Part shown: positions 1 through 7,340 of the stretch, one piece after another
Numbering within the stretch: position 1 is the stretch's first letter
Layout of the letters: each line of letters starts with the position of its first letter
NCBI GenBank assembly: GCA_964516325.1
Contig: CAZFAP010000039.1
Coordinates: 1 to 29,900 of the forward strand
Direction: 5' to 3'
Length of the DNA stretch: 29,900 nt
DNA from: CAZFAP01 sp964516325
Lineage (GTDB): Bacteria > Auribacterota > JABMQX01
Made by a program: the position numbers and the translations under genes
The notes under the pieces: generated by a model
Told to the model about the DNA's origin: nothing
The model's database searches: none
What the model saw: the letters and a program-made list of their open reading frames with translations, nothing else

Positions 1-297
1 GGTCAAGGAATATATTGTGGACATTGTTTTGCGACGAGGGAACCGAAGAGGTATGGACTCGACCTGGAGCAGTACATCGAGTATGGCGCTTCGCCGAGGG
101 CAACGCTTTATCTGACGGTTCTCTCGAAGGCGTACGCTTTCATTCAGGGCAGGGGATACGTGACGCCGCAGGACGTGAAGTCAATCGGGATGGATGTTCT
201 CCGGCACAGAGTCATTATCTCGTACGAGGCGGAAGCGGAGGACATGACCTCGGAGGATATCGTTCAGAAAGTGTTCGATGAAATCCAGGTGCCGTGA
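1..297 (+). CDS. moxR: MoxR-family AAA+ ATPase, C-terminal part, with apparent frame break
   Basis: This is the 3' end of a MoxR-type AAA+ ATPase, cut by the window edge. From base 28 the frame reads FATREPKRYG, then GASPRATLYL, GRGYVTPQDV and VLRHRVIISYEAE. These match the lid domain that ends MoxR proteins (the SPRA sensor-2 motif and the VLRHR motif). Bases 2-28 carry the expected preceding residues VKEYIVDIV, but in the +1-shifted frame. One T therefore appears to be missing from the T-run at 27-30. The rest of the frame is intact to TGA at 295-297. MoxR ATPases act as chaperones for VWA-domain partners, and the DUF58 and VWA genes that follow fit this. The frame break may be a sequencing error or a real mutation. 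The family call is firm. Confidence 0.85.
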   Translation, partial: GQGIYCGHCFATREPKRYGLDLEQYIEYGASPRATLYLTVLSKAYAFIQGRGYVTPQDVKSIGMDVLRHRVIISYEAEAEDMTSEDIVQKVFDEIQVP

Positions 298-305
298 GCA
301 GGAAC

Positions 306-332
306 CGCAGATGAACGCAGATACACGCAGAT
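306..332. repeat. Three tandem 10-base units with CGCAGAT core
   Basis: The core CGCAGAT occurs at 306-312, 316-322 and 326-332, exactly 10 bases apart. It lies in the 57-base gap between the moxR stop and the DUF58 start. A looser relative, with CGCGGAGGT followed by CGCAGAGAT, lies in the batA-batB gap near 4892-4911. Function is unknown. It looks like a short intergenic repeat family and not a gene. Confidence 0.6.
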
Positions 333-354
333 AACTACCTGTCTTCACTGAGAC

Positions 355-1230
355 ATGATACCGAAAGAGGTTCTTAAAAAGGTTCGGCAGATACAGATTA
401 CGACCCGACACATGGTGAACGATGTGCTCGCGGGGGACTACCAGAGCGCGTTCCGGGGGCGGGGGATGGAATTCGAGGAGGTGCGCGAATACCAACCCGG
501 AGACGAGGTGCGGAGCATTGACTGGAACGTTACCGCCCGCATGGGCCGCCCGTACGTGAAGCGGTACGTCGAGGAGAGAGAACTGACGGTAATGCTCCTG
601 GTGGACATGAGTTCCTCCGGGAAGTTCGGGACCGCAGACCGCCTCAAGCGAGAAGTTACCGCGGAGCTGTGCGCGGTTCTCGCGTTCTCTGCAATCACGC
701 ACAACGACAAAGTTGGGGTGATTCTTTTCACGGACGCCATCGAGAAGTTCATTCCTCCGAAGAAGGGAGCGCGCCACGTTCTTCGGGTCATCCGAGAGCT
801 TTTGTATCACGAGCCAAAGGGCACGGGCACAAATCTCGCTCTGGCTCTCGAATACCTGAACAAAATCACTCGGAGGAAGGCGGTTGTGTTTCTCGTGTCC
901 GATTTCCTGAGCGAGGGATATGAGCGAGACCTCCGGCTCTCGAGCAAGCGGCACGACCTCATCCCCATCACCATCACGGACCCGAGGGAACTGGATTTCC
1001 CGAAGATAGGGTTGATTGAGCTGGAGGATGCGGAGACGGGGGAACGGGTCATAGTGGATTTCCGGAGTCTGCGTTCCCGGTCGGAGTATTCGCGTCGCGC
1101 GAGAGGGGTCTTTCAGTCAAGGAAAGAGTTGTTCCGCTCGCTCGGAATTGACTCGATTGATGTCGTAACGGACAAGCCCTACCTCTACGAGATTCTCAAA
1201 TTCTTCCGAATGAGGGAGAGGAGATTATGA
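355..1230 (+). CDS. DUF58 / VWA-like protein of the Bat operon
   Basis: This 291-residue protein has no signal peptide or membrane segment. It carries the DUF58 hallmark around residues 39-80 (EFEEVREYQPGDEVRSIDWN, then RPYVKRY). A von Willebrand A-like fold follows, with metal-site motif D84-x-S86-x-S88 (LVDMSSSG), TGTNLA near residue 158 and FLVSDF near 180. DUF58 proteins are almost always encoded next to moxR and are thought to be cytoplasmic partners of the ATPase. The gene starts at ATG 355 after a 57-base gap holding the CGCAGAT repeats, with only a weak ribosome site. Its stop overlaps the next ATG by 4 bases (ATGA at 1227-1230), so the two are probably translationally coupled. The family call is secure; the biochemical role is inferred. 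Confidence 0.92.
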   Translation: MIPKEVLKKVRQIQITTRHMVNDVLAGDYQSAFRGRGMEFEEVREYQPGDEVRSIDWNVTARMGRPYVKRYVEERELTVMLLVDMSSSGKFGTADRLKREVTAELCAVLAFSAITHNDKVGVILFTDAIEKFIPPKKGARHVLRVIRELLYHEPKGTGTNLALALEYLNKITRRKAVVFLVSDFLSEGYERDLRLSSKRHDLIPITITDPRELDFPKIGLIELEDAETGERVIVDFRSLRSRSEYSRRARGVFQSRKELFRSLGIDSIDVVTDKPYLYEILKFFRMRERRL

Positions 1231-2669
1231 CCGAGCACCTCGATTTTCGTTTACCGGAGGAGATTTCCCGTCCTCAGCCCCCGGGAAAGGGGCACGGCTT
1301 CCATTCTCTTCTTCTGGCTATCACTCTGGTCGCCGTGATTGCCTTTGGAGTTATGTCGCTCAAGCGGGGAAAACTGCCGTCGTCCAGCGGAGAGGGGCCC
1401 GGGGCCGAACAGGAAAGAGCGCTCGCCGCGAAACTGCAAGACAGGGGCTTGAAGGTCAGCGCCGCGGAAGCATGGTTGAGATACATCTTCGCCGCAAAGC
1501 TCGAGCCGGAGGAGCGAGCCAGGACCTATTATCAGGTCGGGAAACTCTATCAGGATGCGGGCGATTTCGAGAAGGCGCTTGTCAGTTACTATCGTTCGGA
1601 GGCGGCTGCCAAGATGGAGGACGTGCAACTCGAGTTGAGCAGGCGGAAACGGGAATGCTTCCGGCGCCTCGGCAACATTGCCGGACTCAACCGAGAACTG
1701 GAGGCGATGACTTCGCTGGCGCCGCCTGAAGCGCCGAAGGAAGGTGGCGGAGAAGTCGTCGCCGAGATCGGGCCGACGAAAATCAGGATGGAGGAGCTGA
1801 ATCGCAGAATAGACCAGTTGGTGGACCTTCAGTTGAAGCAATACGCTTCTTTCATGCCGAGGGAGGAACTCGCCAAGCAGAAGGAAAGGATTGTTGACCA
1901 GTTCCAGGGGAGAGAGGCGAAGTTTCAGGTTCTTCAGGATATGGTGGCCAAAGAGGTCCTGCTGAGAGAAGCGATGAAGCGCGGGCTGGACAAGAAGCGG
2001 GAGAATGATGAGGCGATCGAGGAGTTCCGAAGGTCATTGTTCGCCAGTAAAGTCCTGGACGACGAAATTAGTCAAAAAGTCAATATCACCGAATCCGATT
2101 TGAGGGATTATTACCAAGCGCACGATCAGGAATTCAAAGAGAAGGCGAAAGTCGAGATCAGCCTGATCGTCACCGCAAAACGAGAGGACGCTGAGAGCGT
2201 TCTTCAAAAGCTCAAGGACGGGAAGAGCTTTGAGGAGTGCGCAAAGGAGTTCTCGGTTGATGAAGCCACGAAGGAGAACGGAGGGCAAGTCGAGGGCGAA
2301 ATTGAGAAAGGTGGGCGCATCCCCGGCATCGGAGACAACATTGACGTGCACGCCCATCTCTTCGCGTTGAAAGAAAACGAGGTCAGCTACAAACCGCTCG
2401 AGGTGGGCGATAAGTTTTACATATTCAAGGTCAGAAAGCTGATTCCGGAGAGAGTCAAGCCCTTTGAGGAAGTCGAAGCGGAAGTTCGCAGAAGGAAAAC
2501 GCAGGAGAAAATCGAGGAGGTGCGGGAGTCGCTGATTCAGAGGCTGCAAAGCGAGCACAACGTTATTATCCACAGGTCGAGATTTCTGCCCGAAAAGCCC
2601 GAAGAGCAGGAGAAGCCGAAGGAAGACAAGAAGCAAGGGGCCTCAAGTGCTCGCCCCGGAACAATATGA
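1227..2669 (+). CDS. Membrane-anchored TPR and parvulin-type peptidyl-prolyl isomerase (SurA/PpiC-like)
   Basis: This 480-residue protein begins with a short cytoplasmic tail and one membrane segment at about residues 25-45 (LLLAITLVAVIAFGVM). A TPR-like helical stretch follows at about 75-155 (YYQVGKLYQDAGDFEKALVS). Next is a SurA-like chaperone helix region at about 175-300 and a parvulin PPIC domain at about 305-415. The PPIC domain has VEISLIV, GKSFEECAKEFSVDEATKENGG and LKENEVSYKPLEVGDKFYIFKV. The C-terminus is Lys/Glu-rich. It should act on the periplasmic side, helping fold envelope proteins. It overlaps the DUF58 gene by 4 bases and the next gene by 4 bases, so it is an integral operon member. 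A prolyl isomerase inside a Bat operon is unusual. The domain call is firm and the partner is unknown. Confidence 0.88.
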   Translation: MTEHLDFRLPEEISRPQPPGKGHGFHSLLLAITLVAVIAFGVMSLKRGKLPSSSGEGPGAEQERALAAKLQDRGLKVSAAEAWLRYIFAAKLEPEERARTYYQVGKLYQDAGDFEKALVSYYRSEAAAKMEDVQLELSRRKRECFRRLGNIAGLNRELEAMTSLAPPEAPKEGGGEVVAEIGPTKIRMEELNRRIDQLVDLQLKQYASFMPREELAKQKERIVDQFQGREAKFQVLQDMVAKEVLLREAMKRGLDKKRENDEAIEEFRRSLFASKVLDDEISQKVNITESDLRDYYQAHDQEFKEKAKVEISLIVTAKREDAESVLQKLKDGKSFEECAKEFSVDEATKENGGQVEGEIEKGGRIPGIGDNIDVHAHLFALKENEVSYKPLEVGDKFYIFKVRKLIPERVKPFEEVEAEVRRRKTQEKIEEVRESLIQRLQSEHNVIIHRSRFLPEKPEEQEKPKEDKKQGASSARPGTI

Positions 2670-3691
2670 GCCGAACCGTCCGGAAAATCCTTTTCACTTC
2701 GCTGTTGATTTCGCTCCTTTTCGGATGCGAGAAGGAGAACCGCGGCGAGAAACGCGCCCGCAAGTTCGAACTCGTCAAGCCGTTCACGGAGGTCGGCGCC
2801 CCGGTAACCGTAACGGTGAAAGCGTCCGAGAAAGAAATCACGATTGCGGATAATCTTACCCTCGTCATTGAGGCGGAGGCTGCCGCGGGTTGTGCAGCAA
2901 CGTTGCCCGAATTGAAGGACCTGGATTTCGGCAAATTCTTGGTCAAGGACCAGTATCGGCTGCCGCCGGTGCGAGGAAAGGATGGCTCGGTCACTCAAGC
3001 GACCGAATTCACCCTTGAGCCTCAGCTTTCCGGCGAGTACACAGTTGCGCCGTTCAAGGTTCCATATATCATTCGGGGGGAGCCTCCCGACAGCGAGGGA
3101 AACCTCCCCGTGCACGAGGTCAAAACCGACCCGGTCAAGGTCCTCGTCAAGTCCCTCGGGGCAAAAGACCTTCTGACGGCTCGGCTGCGGGATATCAAGC
3201 CGCCGGTCCCTCTTCTGGAAAGGCGAAAGGGGGCGCCGTTGGTCTGGCTTTCGGTAGCAATTCTCGCCCTCCTATCCGGTGGCGTGGCTTGGTTTCTCGT
3301 CGTGAAGCGCGGGCGGAAAGCAATTCCGCCGGAAAAGCGAATCCCCGCGCACATCCTGGCTTTCGAGGAACTGAGGAAGCTCCGCGACTCGGACCTTATC
3401 GAACAGGGCAGGATTAAGGAATTCTACATCGCCATCTCCAACATCATGCGGTTCTATATCGAGCGGAGGTTCGGCGTTCATGCTCCGGAACAGACCACGG
3501 AGGAATTTCTGGAGGCGGTTTCCCAAGACCACCTCTTCGACAACCCGACGAGGACTACTCTCAGGCAATTCCTGTCGCACTGCGACTTAGTGAAGTTTGC
3601 GAAATATCAACCGGAGCTGGCGGAGATTCAGAAGAGCTTCGACATCACACGGGATTTCATCGAACAGACGAAAACGGAGGAGGCTAAATGA
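2666..3691 (+). CDS. BatD-like membrane lipoprotein
   Basis: This 341-residue protein has a lipoprotein signal peptide with lipobox LLFGC (C21). A beta-rich extracytoplasmic domain covers about 25-170 and contains VTVTVKASEKEITIADNLTL and LSGEYTVAPFKVPYI. It resembles the immunoglobulin-like repeats of BatD. A membrane segment lies at about 193-213 (LVWLSVAILALLSGGVAWFL). The cytoplasmic helical tail contains FYIAISNIMRFYIERRFGV and TTEEFLEAV, a pattern common in BatD and DUF4381-type proteins of these operons. ATGA overlaps join it to the genes on both sides (2666-2669 and 3688-3691). It probably works with the two VWA proteins downstream. A second, longer BatD lies at 7324-9156, so the operon has two proteins of this architecture. 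Exact family membership is inferred. Confidence 0.75.
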   Translation: MSRTVRKILFTSLLISLLFGCEKENRGEKRARKFELVKPFTEVGAPVTVTVKASEKEITIADNLTLVIEAEAAAGCAATLPELKDLDFGKFLVKDQYRLPPVRGKDGSVTQATEFTLEPQLSGEYTVAPFKVPYIIRGEPPDSEGNLPVHEVKTDPVKVLVKSLGAKDLLTARLRDIKPPVPLLERRKGAPLVWLSVAILALLSGGVAWFLVVKRGRKAIPPEKRIPAHILAFEELRKLRDSDLIEQGRIKEFYIAISNIMRFYIERRFGVHAPEQTTEEFLEAVSQDHLFDNPTRTTLRQFLSHCDLVKFAKYQPELAEIQKSFDITRDFIEQTKTEEAK

Positions 3692-4845
3692 CGGGTTTTC
3701 TTCGGTCGTTGATGCGAACTTTGATCGCGGTGATGGTTGTTCTGGTTCCCTTCGGGGCCGTCGCCTATTTCGGAAAGCTCACCTTCAGCCGCACTTCCGC
3801 GATACTTGCCGCCTGTTTGTTCCTTGTGCTGGTCCCGATTCTTGCCGCGGTGTATTCCCGTCGAAAAGCGACCGCCGCCATAAGGTTCTCTTCGGTGGAG
3901 AAGGTCAAGAAGGTCCGCCCGACGAATCGCTACCGCCTGCGGCATCTTCCGCCTCTGCTCAGGGTCGTGGCGGTTACCTGTTTCTTAATCGCCTTTGCCA
4001 TGCCGCGAAAAGGAGATGAGACGGCACTCGTTTTCACCAAGGGCGTAGCCATACAAATGGTCGTGGACCATTCCGGAAGCATGCGGCAGGAGATGGCATA
4101 TCAAGGCGAGCCCATGAGCCGCCTGGGCGCCGTCAAAAGGGTCTTCAAGGATTTCGTCCTTGGAAAGGGGGAGCTGAAAGGAAGAAAAAACGACATGATC
4201 GGGCTGACGTCCTTCTGCGCCTTCGTGGAGGACAACTGCCCCCTCACTCTCGACCACGACAATGTCATCAACTTCGTGGACGCCATTGATTTCGCCGCCC
4301 CCTACGAGGACGGCACAGCTATCGGCGACGCGGTCTATCACGCCGCTTTGAGCCTGATCAGCGCGGAAGGGCTCCTCAAACAGGCAGGTCGGGAGGCGAG
4401 CGAATATTCCATTGAATCCAAGATTATGATCCTCCTCACCGACGGCGAGAACAATACGGGACTCAAGACGCCCGCGGAAGCCGCTCAGTTCGCGAAGGAG
4501 AATGGGATCAAGATTTACACCATCCTGATTTCCTCCGGCGGCATCCGGACAATCAGCGATCCTCTGTTTGGACGGATTCAACTCCCCTTCGGAGACATAG
4601 AACACGAGCAGGCGGTTCAGGACATGAAAGAGGTCGCCAGTATAACCGGAGGAATGTTTGAGGAGGCGACCAGCGGCGAATCCCTGCGGGGAATTTACCG
4701 GACGATTGATAAACTCGAAAGGACCGAGTTCAGGCAGAAGTTTCTGCGCTACCATGAACGATTCCAGTTTCCCGTTTTCGCAGGGCTTGCGTTTCTGATT
4801 GCGGAAATTGTTTTGGGAGCGACGTGGCTGAGGAGAGTGCCGTGA
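3688..4845 (+). CDS. batA: BatA-like membrane VWA-domain protein
   Basis: This 385-residue protein has membrane segments at about 10-28, 37-56 and 88-106. A von Willebrand A domain follows with a full MIDAS motif, D127-x-S129-x-S131 (VVDHSGSM). The domain continues through GTAIGDAVYHA near 208 and ILLTDGENNTG near 250. A last membrane helix lies at about 362-382 (FAGLAFLIAEIVLGATWL). This is the layout of BatA/BatB proteins: VWA domain facing the periplasm, helices at both ends. The family is linked to aerotolerance or envelope stress, though the mechanism is not settled. It follows the lipoprotein gene with a 4-base overlap. A 112-base gap, the largest inside the operon, separates it from batB. 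BatA versus BatB naming rests on gene order. Confidence 0.88.
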   Translation: MTGFLRSLMRTLIAVMVVLVPFGAVAYFGKLTFSRTSAILAACLFLVLVPILAAVYSRRKATAAIRFSSVEKVKKVRPTNRYRLRHLPPLLRVVAVTCFLIAFAMPRKGDETALVFTKGVAIQMVVDHSGSMRQEMAYQGEPMSRLGAVKRVFKDFVLGKGELKGRKNDMIGLTSFCAFVEDNCPLTLDHDNVINFVDAIDFAAPYEDGTAIGDAVYHAALSLISAEGLLKQAGREASEYSIESKIMILLTDGENNTGLKTPAEAAQFAKENGIKIYTILISSGGIRTISDPLFGRIQLPFGDIEHEQAVQDMKEVASITGGMFEEATSGESLRGIYRTIDKLERTEFRQKFLRYHERFQFPVFAGLAFLIAEIVLGATWLRRVP

Positions 4846-4957
4846 GAAATTCGGGAGGGAGAACTATGGGAGGGCCCGTCTGGAAATCTCACCGCGGAGG
4901 TCGCAGAGATGAAGTGCACGTGAGGTCTTACGGTGGGCGGTTTCGAAAGGACGCTTG

Positions 4958-5986
4958 ATGTTGGCGGTTGAACAATTCAAATTTGGCGACATTCGGTGGC
5001 TGTGGCTGATTTTCGTGGTTCCGGCTCTCGCCCTCCTCCACGCTTATGCCTTCTACCAGAGGAACCGAGCGCTGAGGGTCTTCGCCTCCATCTCCACGCT
5101 CAAAGTCATCTCCTCTTCCGTAAGCCGCCCGCGGCAGATTCTCAAAGCCGGACTTCTGTTGCTTTCTACCGTGTTTCTTGTCCTGACTCTCATGCGTCCG
5201 TGGGGAGACCCACGCCAGGAGACGGTCCGCAAAAAAGGTCGGGATGTCGTCTTTCTGCTCGATGTGTCGAAAAGCATGCTCGCCGAGGACCTCAAGCCGA
5301 ATCGGCTGGAGAGGGCCAAGCTCGCCATCCAGGACGCGTTGAAAATTATGAAAGGAGACCGCGTCGGGCTTGTCATCTTCTCCGGCAACAACGCCCTCAA
5401 GTGCCCCTTGACCCACGATTACGATTTCTTTCTGACCGTTCTCGAAAAAGTCTCGCCCGACGATGTGAGTCGCGGAGGGACTAACATCGGCGACGCTGTC
5501 AGAACGGCGTCGAGGAAAGTCTTCGGGCAGAAGGAAGGTAAGTTCCGCGATATTGTTCTGATCACGGATGGCGAAGATCACGGCTCGATGCCCGAAAAGG
5601 CCGCGGAGGAGGCTGCGAAATTCGGCATTCGCATCCACACCGTCGGGCTGGGCAGTCCGGACGGCACGCGTGTCCCCGCTGCCAGAACTGCGGACAGATA
5701 CCTCAGATATAATAATGAGTACGTTCGCTCTCGTCTCGATGAAAAATCGCTGCGTGAAATCGCCGCTGCCACGCTCGGCACGTACATCCCCGTTCAGACG
5801 GGAACGATGGATTTGGGGCGGCTGTACGAGCAGGTCATCGCCACCGCGGAGAAAAAGGAGGAACAGTCGCGGCGGGCTACCGTCTGGAGCGAATGGTATC
5901 AGTCGTTCCTGCTTGTGGCGATGGCGCTTCTGGTCGTCGAGGGCACGATTGGTGAGAGACGAAGAACAGTCGAAACGGTGGTTTGA
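4958..5986 (+). CDS. batB: BatB-like membrane VWA-domain protein
   Basis: This protein has 342 residues. Hydrophobic segments lie at about 14-32 and 61-80. A VWA domain with MIDAS D102-x-S104-x-S106 (LLDVSKSM) follows, with GGTNIGDAV near 179 and ITDGEDHGS near 198. A C-terminal helix lies at about 316-333. I chose ATG 4958 because AAAGG at 4946-4950 is spaced 7 bases from it. A TTG directly before, at 4955, is possible but poorly spaced. The protein is shorter than its upstream VWA neighbour and differs in the loop after the MIDAS. The pair presumably forms a membrane VWA complex served by MoxR and the DUF58 protein. The batC ATG begins one base after the stop. Confidence 0.88.
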   Translation: MLAVEQFKFGDIRWLWLIFVVPALALLHAYAFYQRNRALRVFASISTLKVISSSVSRPRQILKAGLLLLSTVFLVLTLMRPWGDPRQETVRKKGRDVVFLLDVSKSMLAEDLKPNRLERAKLAIQDALKIMKGDRVGLVIFSGNNALKCPLTHDYDFFLTVLEKVSPDDVSRGGTNIGDAVRTASRKVFGQKEGKFRDIVLITDGEDHGSMPEKAAEEAAKFGIRIHTVGLGSPDGTRVPAARTADRYLRYNNEYVRSRLDEKSLREIAAATLGTYIPVQTGTMDLGRLYEQVIATAEKKEEQSRRATVWSEWYQSFLLVAMALLVVEGTIGERRRTVETVV

Positions 5987-5987
5987 G

Positions 5988-7340
5988 ATGCAATCGGCAC
6001 AGTCAGGTTTCTACTCGCGGAAAGAGCACCGGGATGATCGCCGAAGCCCCGGACGCTGGGGGCATTCTCGCCTTCTCGGTCCTGTGAGCGAATTGAAGCG
6101 GATAGTCAGTGGCGTGCTCCTGTGTGTGACGGCGGCGGGGAGCGCTCGCGCCGCCGAAAGTCCGGCGAACCTCGTCGCGAGGGGAAATCAGCTCTACGAG
6201 CAGAAGACGTATGATAAGGCGGAGTTGGCTTACAAGGACGCCCAGAAGCTTCTCCCTGAATCGCCGGAGATCAATTTCAACCTTGGAAGCGTCGCCTATC
6301 GAAAGGGGGATTATGACGCTGCGGAGGACTGCTTCAACAAAGCGGCGGAATCGCCGGACGCGAGCCGAGAGCTTCGCAAGAAGGCTCTCTACGACCTGGG
6401 CAATTGCGCCTTTATGAAAGCGGAGAAGCTGCTCGATTCCGATTTGCAGAAGGCGCTCGATCACTACAAGTTGAGCATTCTGCGCTACCAGGACGTTCTC
6501 GCCAAAGACGAACAGGACGACATTCGCAGCAGCGAGAGAGGAAGCAGCGACGAGGACGCGAAGTTCAATATCGAGGTCGCACGGCTGAAGATAAAGGACA
6601 TTCTCGACAAGCTGAAGCAGCAGGAAGAAAAGCAGAAGGAGCAGCAAAAGAAGCAGGAGGAATTCATCAAGAAGCTGAAGGAGGCTATCGAGAAGCAAGA
6701 GCAGATTGTCAAGGATACGGAGGGTGCTCAGCAACGAAAGCAGGCGGGGGAGGACGCCTCCCGGTCGGTCGAGGACGTAACGAAAAGGCAGGTGGAAAAT
6801 AAGAAGACAACGAACGAGCTATCCCAGGAACTTCAGCAGCAGATAGATGCCGCCAAATCGCAGTCGGGCACGGGCAGTCAGCCGCCCGTTCCGATTGACG
6901 AGAACGTCGCTGCCGCGAACGACTCGCTGAAGGTAGCCGAGATCGAGGAGGGAACCGCTCTTCAGCACCTTGACAAGCAGGATTTGGCGGAAGCGAAGAA
7001 CAGGGAGGAGGCGGCGCTTCAGCATTTACAGGACGCTCTCGACAAGTTGACCAAGCCGCAGCAGCCTCAACCGCAGCCCCAGCCGGGCGAAGAGCAGCAG
7101 CAAAGCGGGCAAGGTCAGAAAAAGGAACAGGAGCAAAAACAACAACAGCCTGGCAAAGAACAGGAGAAGAAAGATCAGGGGCAAGAGAAAATGACGCCTC
7201 AGGAGGCGCAGGAGGAACTTGCCAAACTGAGAAAGCAGGCGGGCGAGATGAGAAAGCAGAATCTCGAGGAGTTCCGTCGGCGTCGCCCTGATTATCGCCA
7301 GCCGAGAAGGGAGTACGAGCCAGTTGATAAGGATTGGTAA
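5988..7340 (+). CDS. batC: BatC-like exported TPR protein with Q/E/K-rich coiled-coil tail
   Basis: The protein has 450 residues if it starts at ATG 5988, one base past the batB stop, with GGTGG at 5977-5981 upstream. GTG 6084 or TTG 6093 would give a more classical signal peptide (KRIVSGVLLCVTAAGSARA), but neither has a clear ribosome site. After the signal come TPR repeats (GNQLYEQKTYDKAELAYKDA, FNLGSVAYRKGDYDAAEDCF, LYDLGNCAFMKAEKLL). A long charged coiled coil follows, then a low-complexity Gln/Lys/Glu tail coded at about 7050-7200, and a basic end (RRRRPDYRQPRREYEP). TPR proteins at this operon position are called BatC and are thought to scaffold the VWA proteins in the periplasm. The end of the gene overlaps the earliest batD start. 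Confidence 0.83.
   Translation: MQSAQSGFYSRKEHRDDRRSPGRWGHSRLLGPVSELKRIVSGVLLCVTAAGSARAAESPANLVARGNQLYEQKTYDKAELAYKDAQKLLPESPEINFNLGSVAYRKGDYDAAEDCFNKAAESPDASRELRKKALYDLGNCAFMKAEKLLDSDLQKALDHYKLSILRYQDVLAKDEQDDIRSSERGSSDEDAKFNIEVARLKIKDILDKLKQQEEKQKEQQKKQEEFIKKLKEAIEKQEQIVKDTEGAQQRKQAGEDASRSVEDVTKRQVENKKTTNELSQELQQQIDAAKSQSGTGSQPPVPIDENVAAANDSLKVAEIEEGTALQHLDKQDLAEAKNREEAALQHLQDALDKLTKPQQPQPQPQPGEEQQQSGQGQKKEQEQKQQQPGKEQEKKDQGQEKMTPQEAQEELAKLRKQAGEMRKQNLEEFRRRRPDYRQPRREYEPVDKDW

Noticed and set aside
306..332. The CGCAGAT repeats as a CRISPR array
   Set aside because: The units are only 10 bases long with no spacers, and no cas genes are present.
5568..5987. N-terminal extension of batC overlapping batB
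   Set aside because: The extended frame lies inside batB and encodes Arg/Pro/Ser-rich sequence. The first credible start is ATG 5988.
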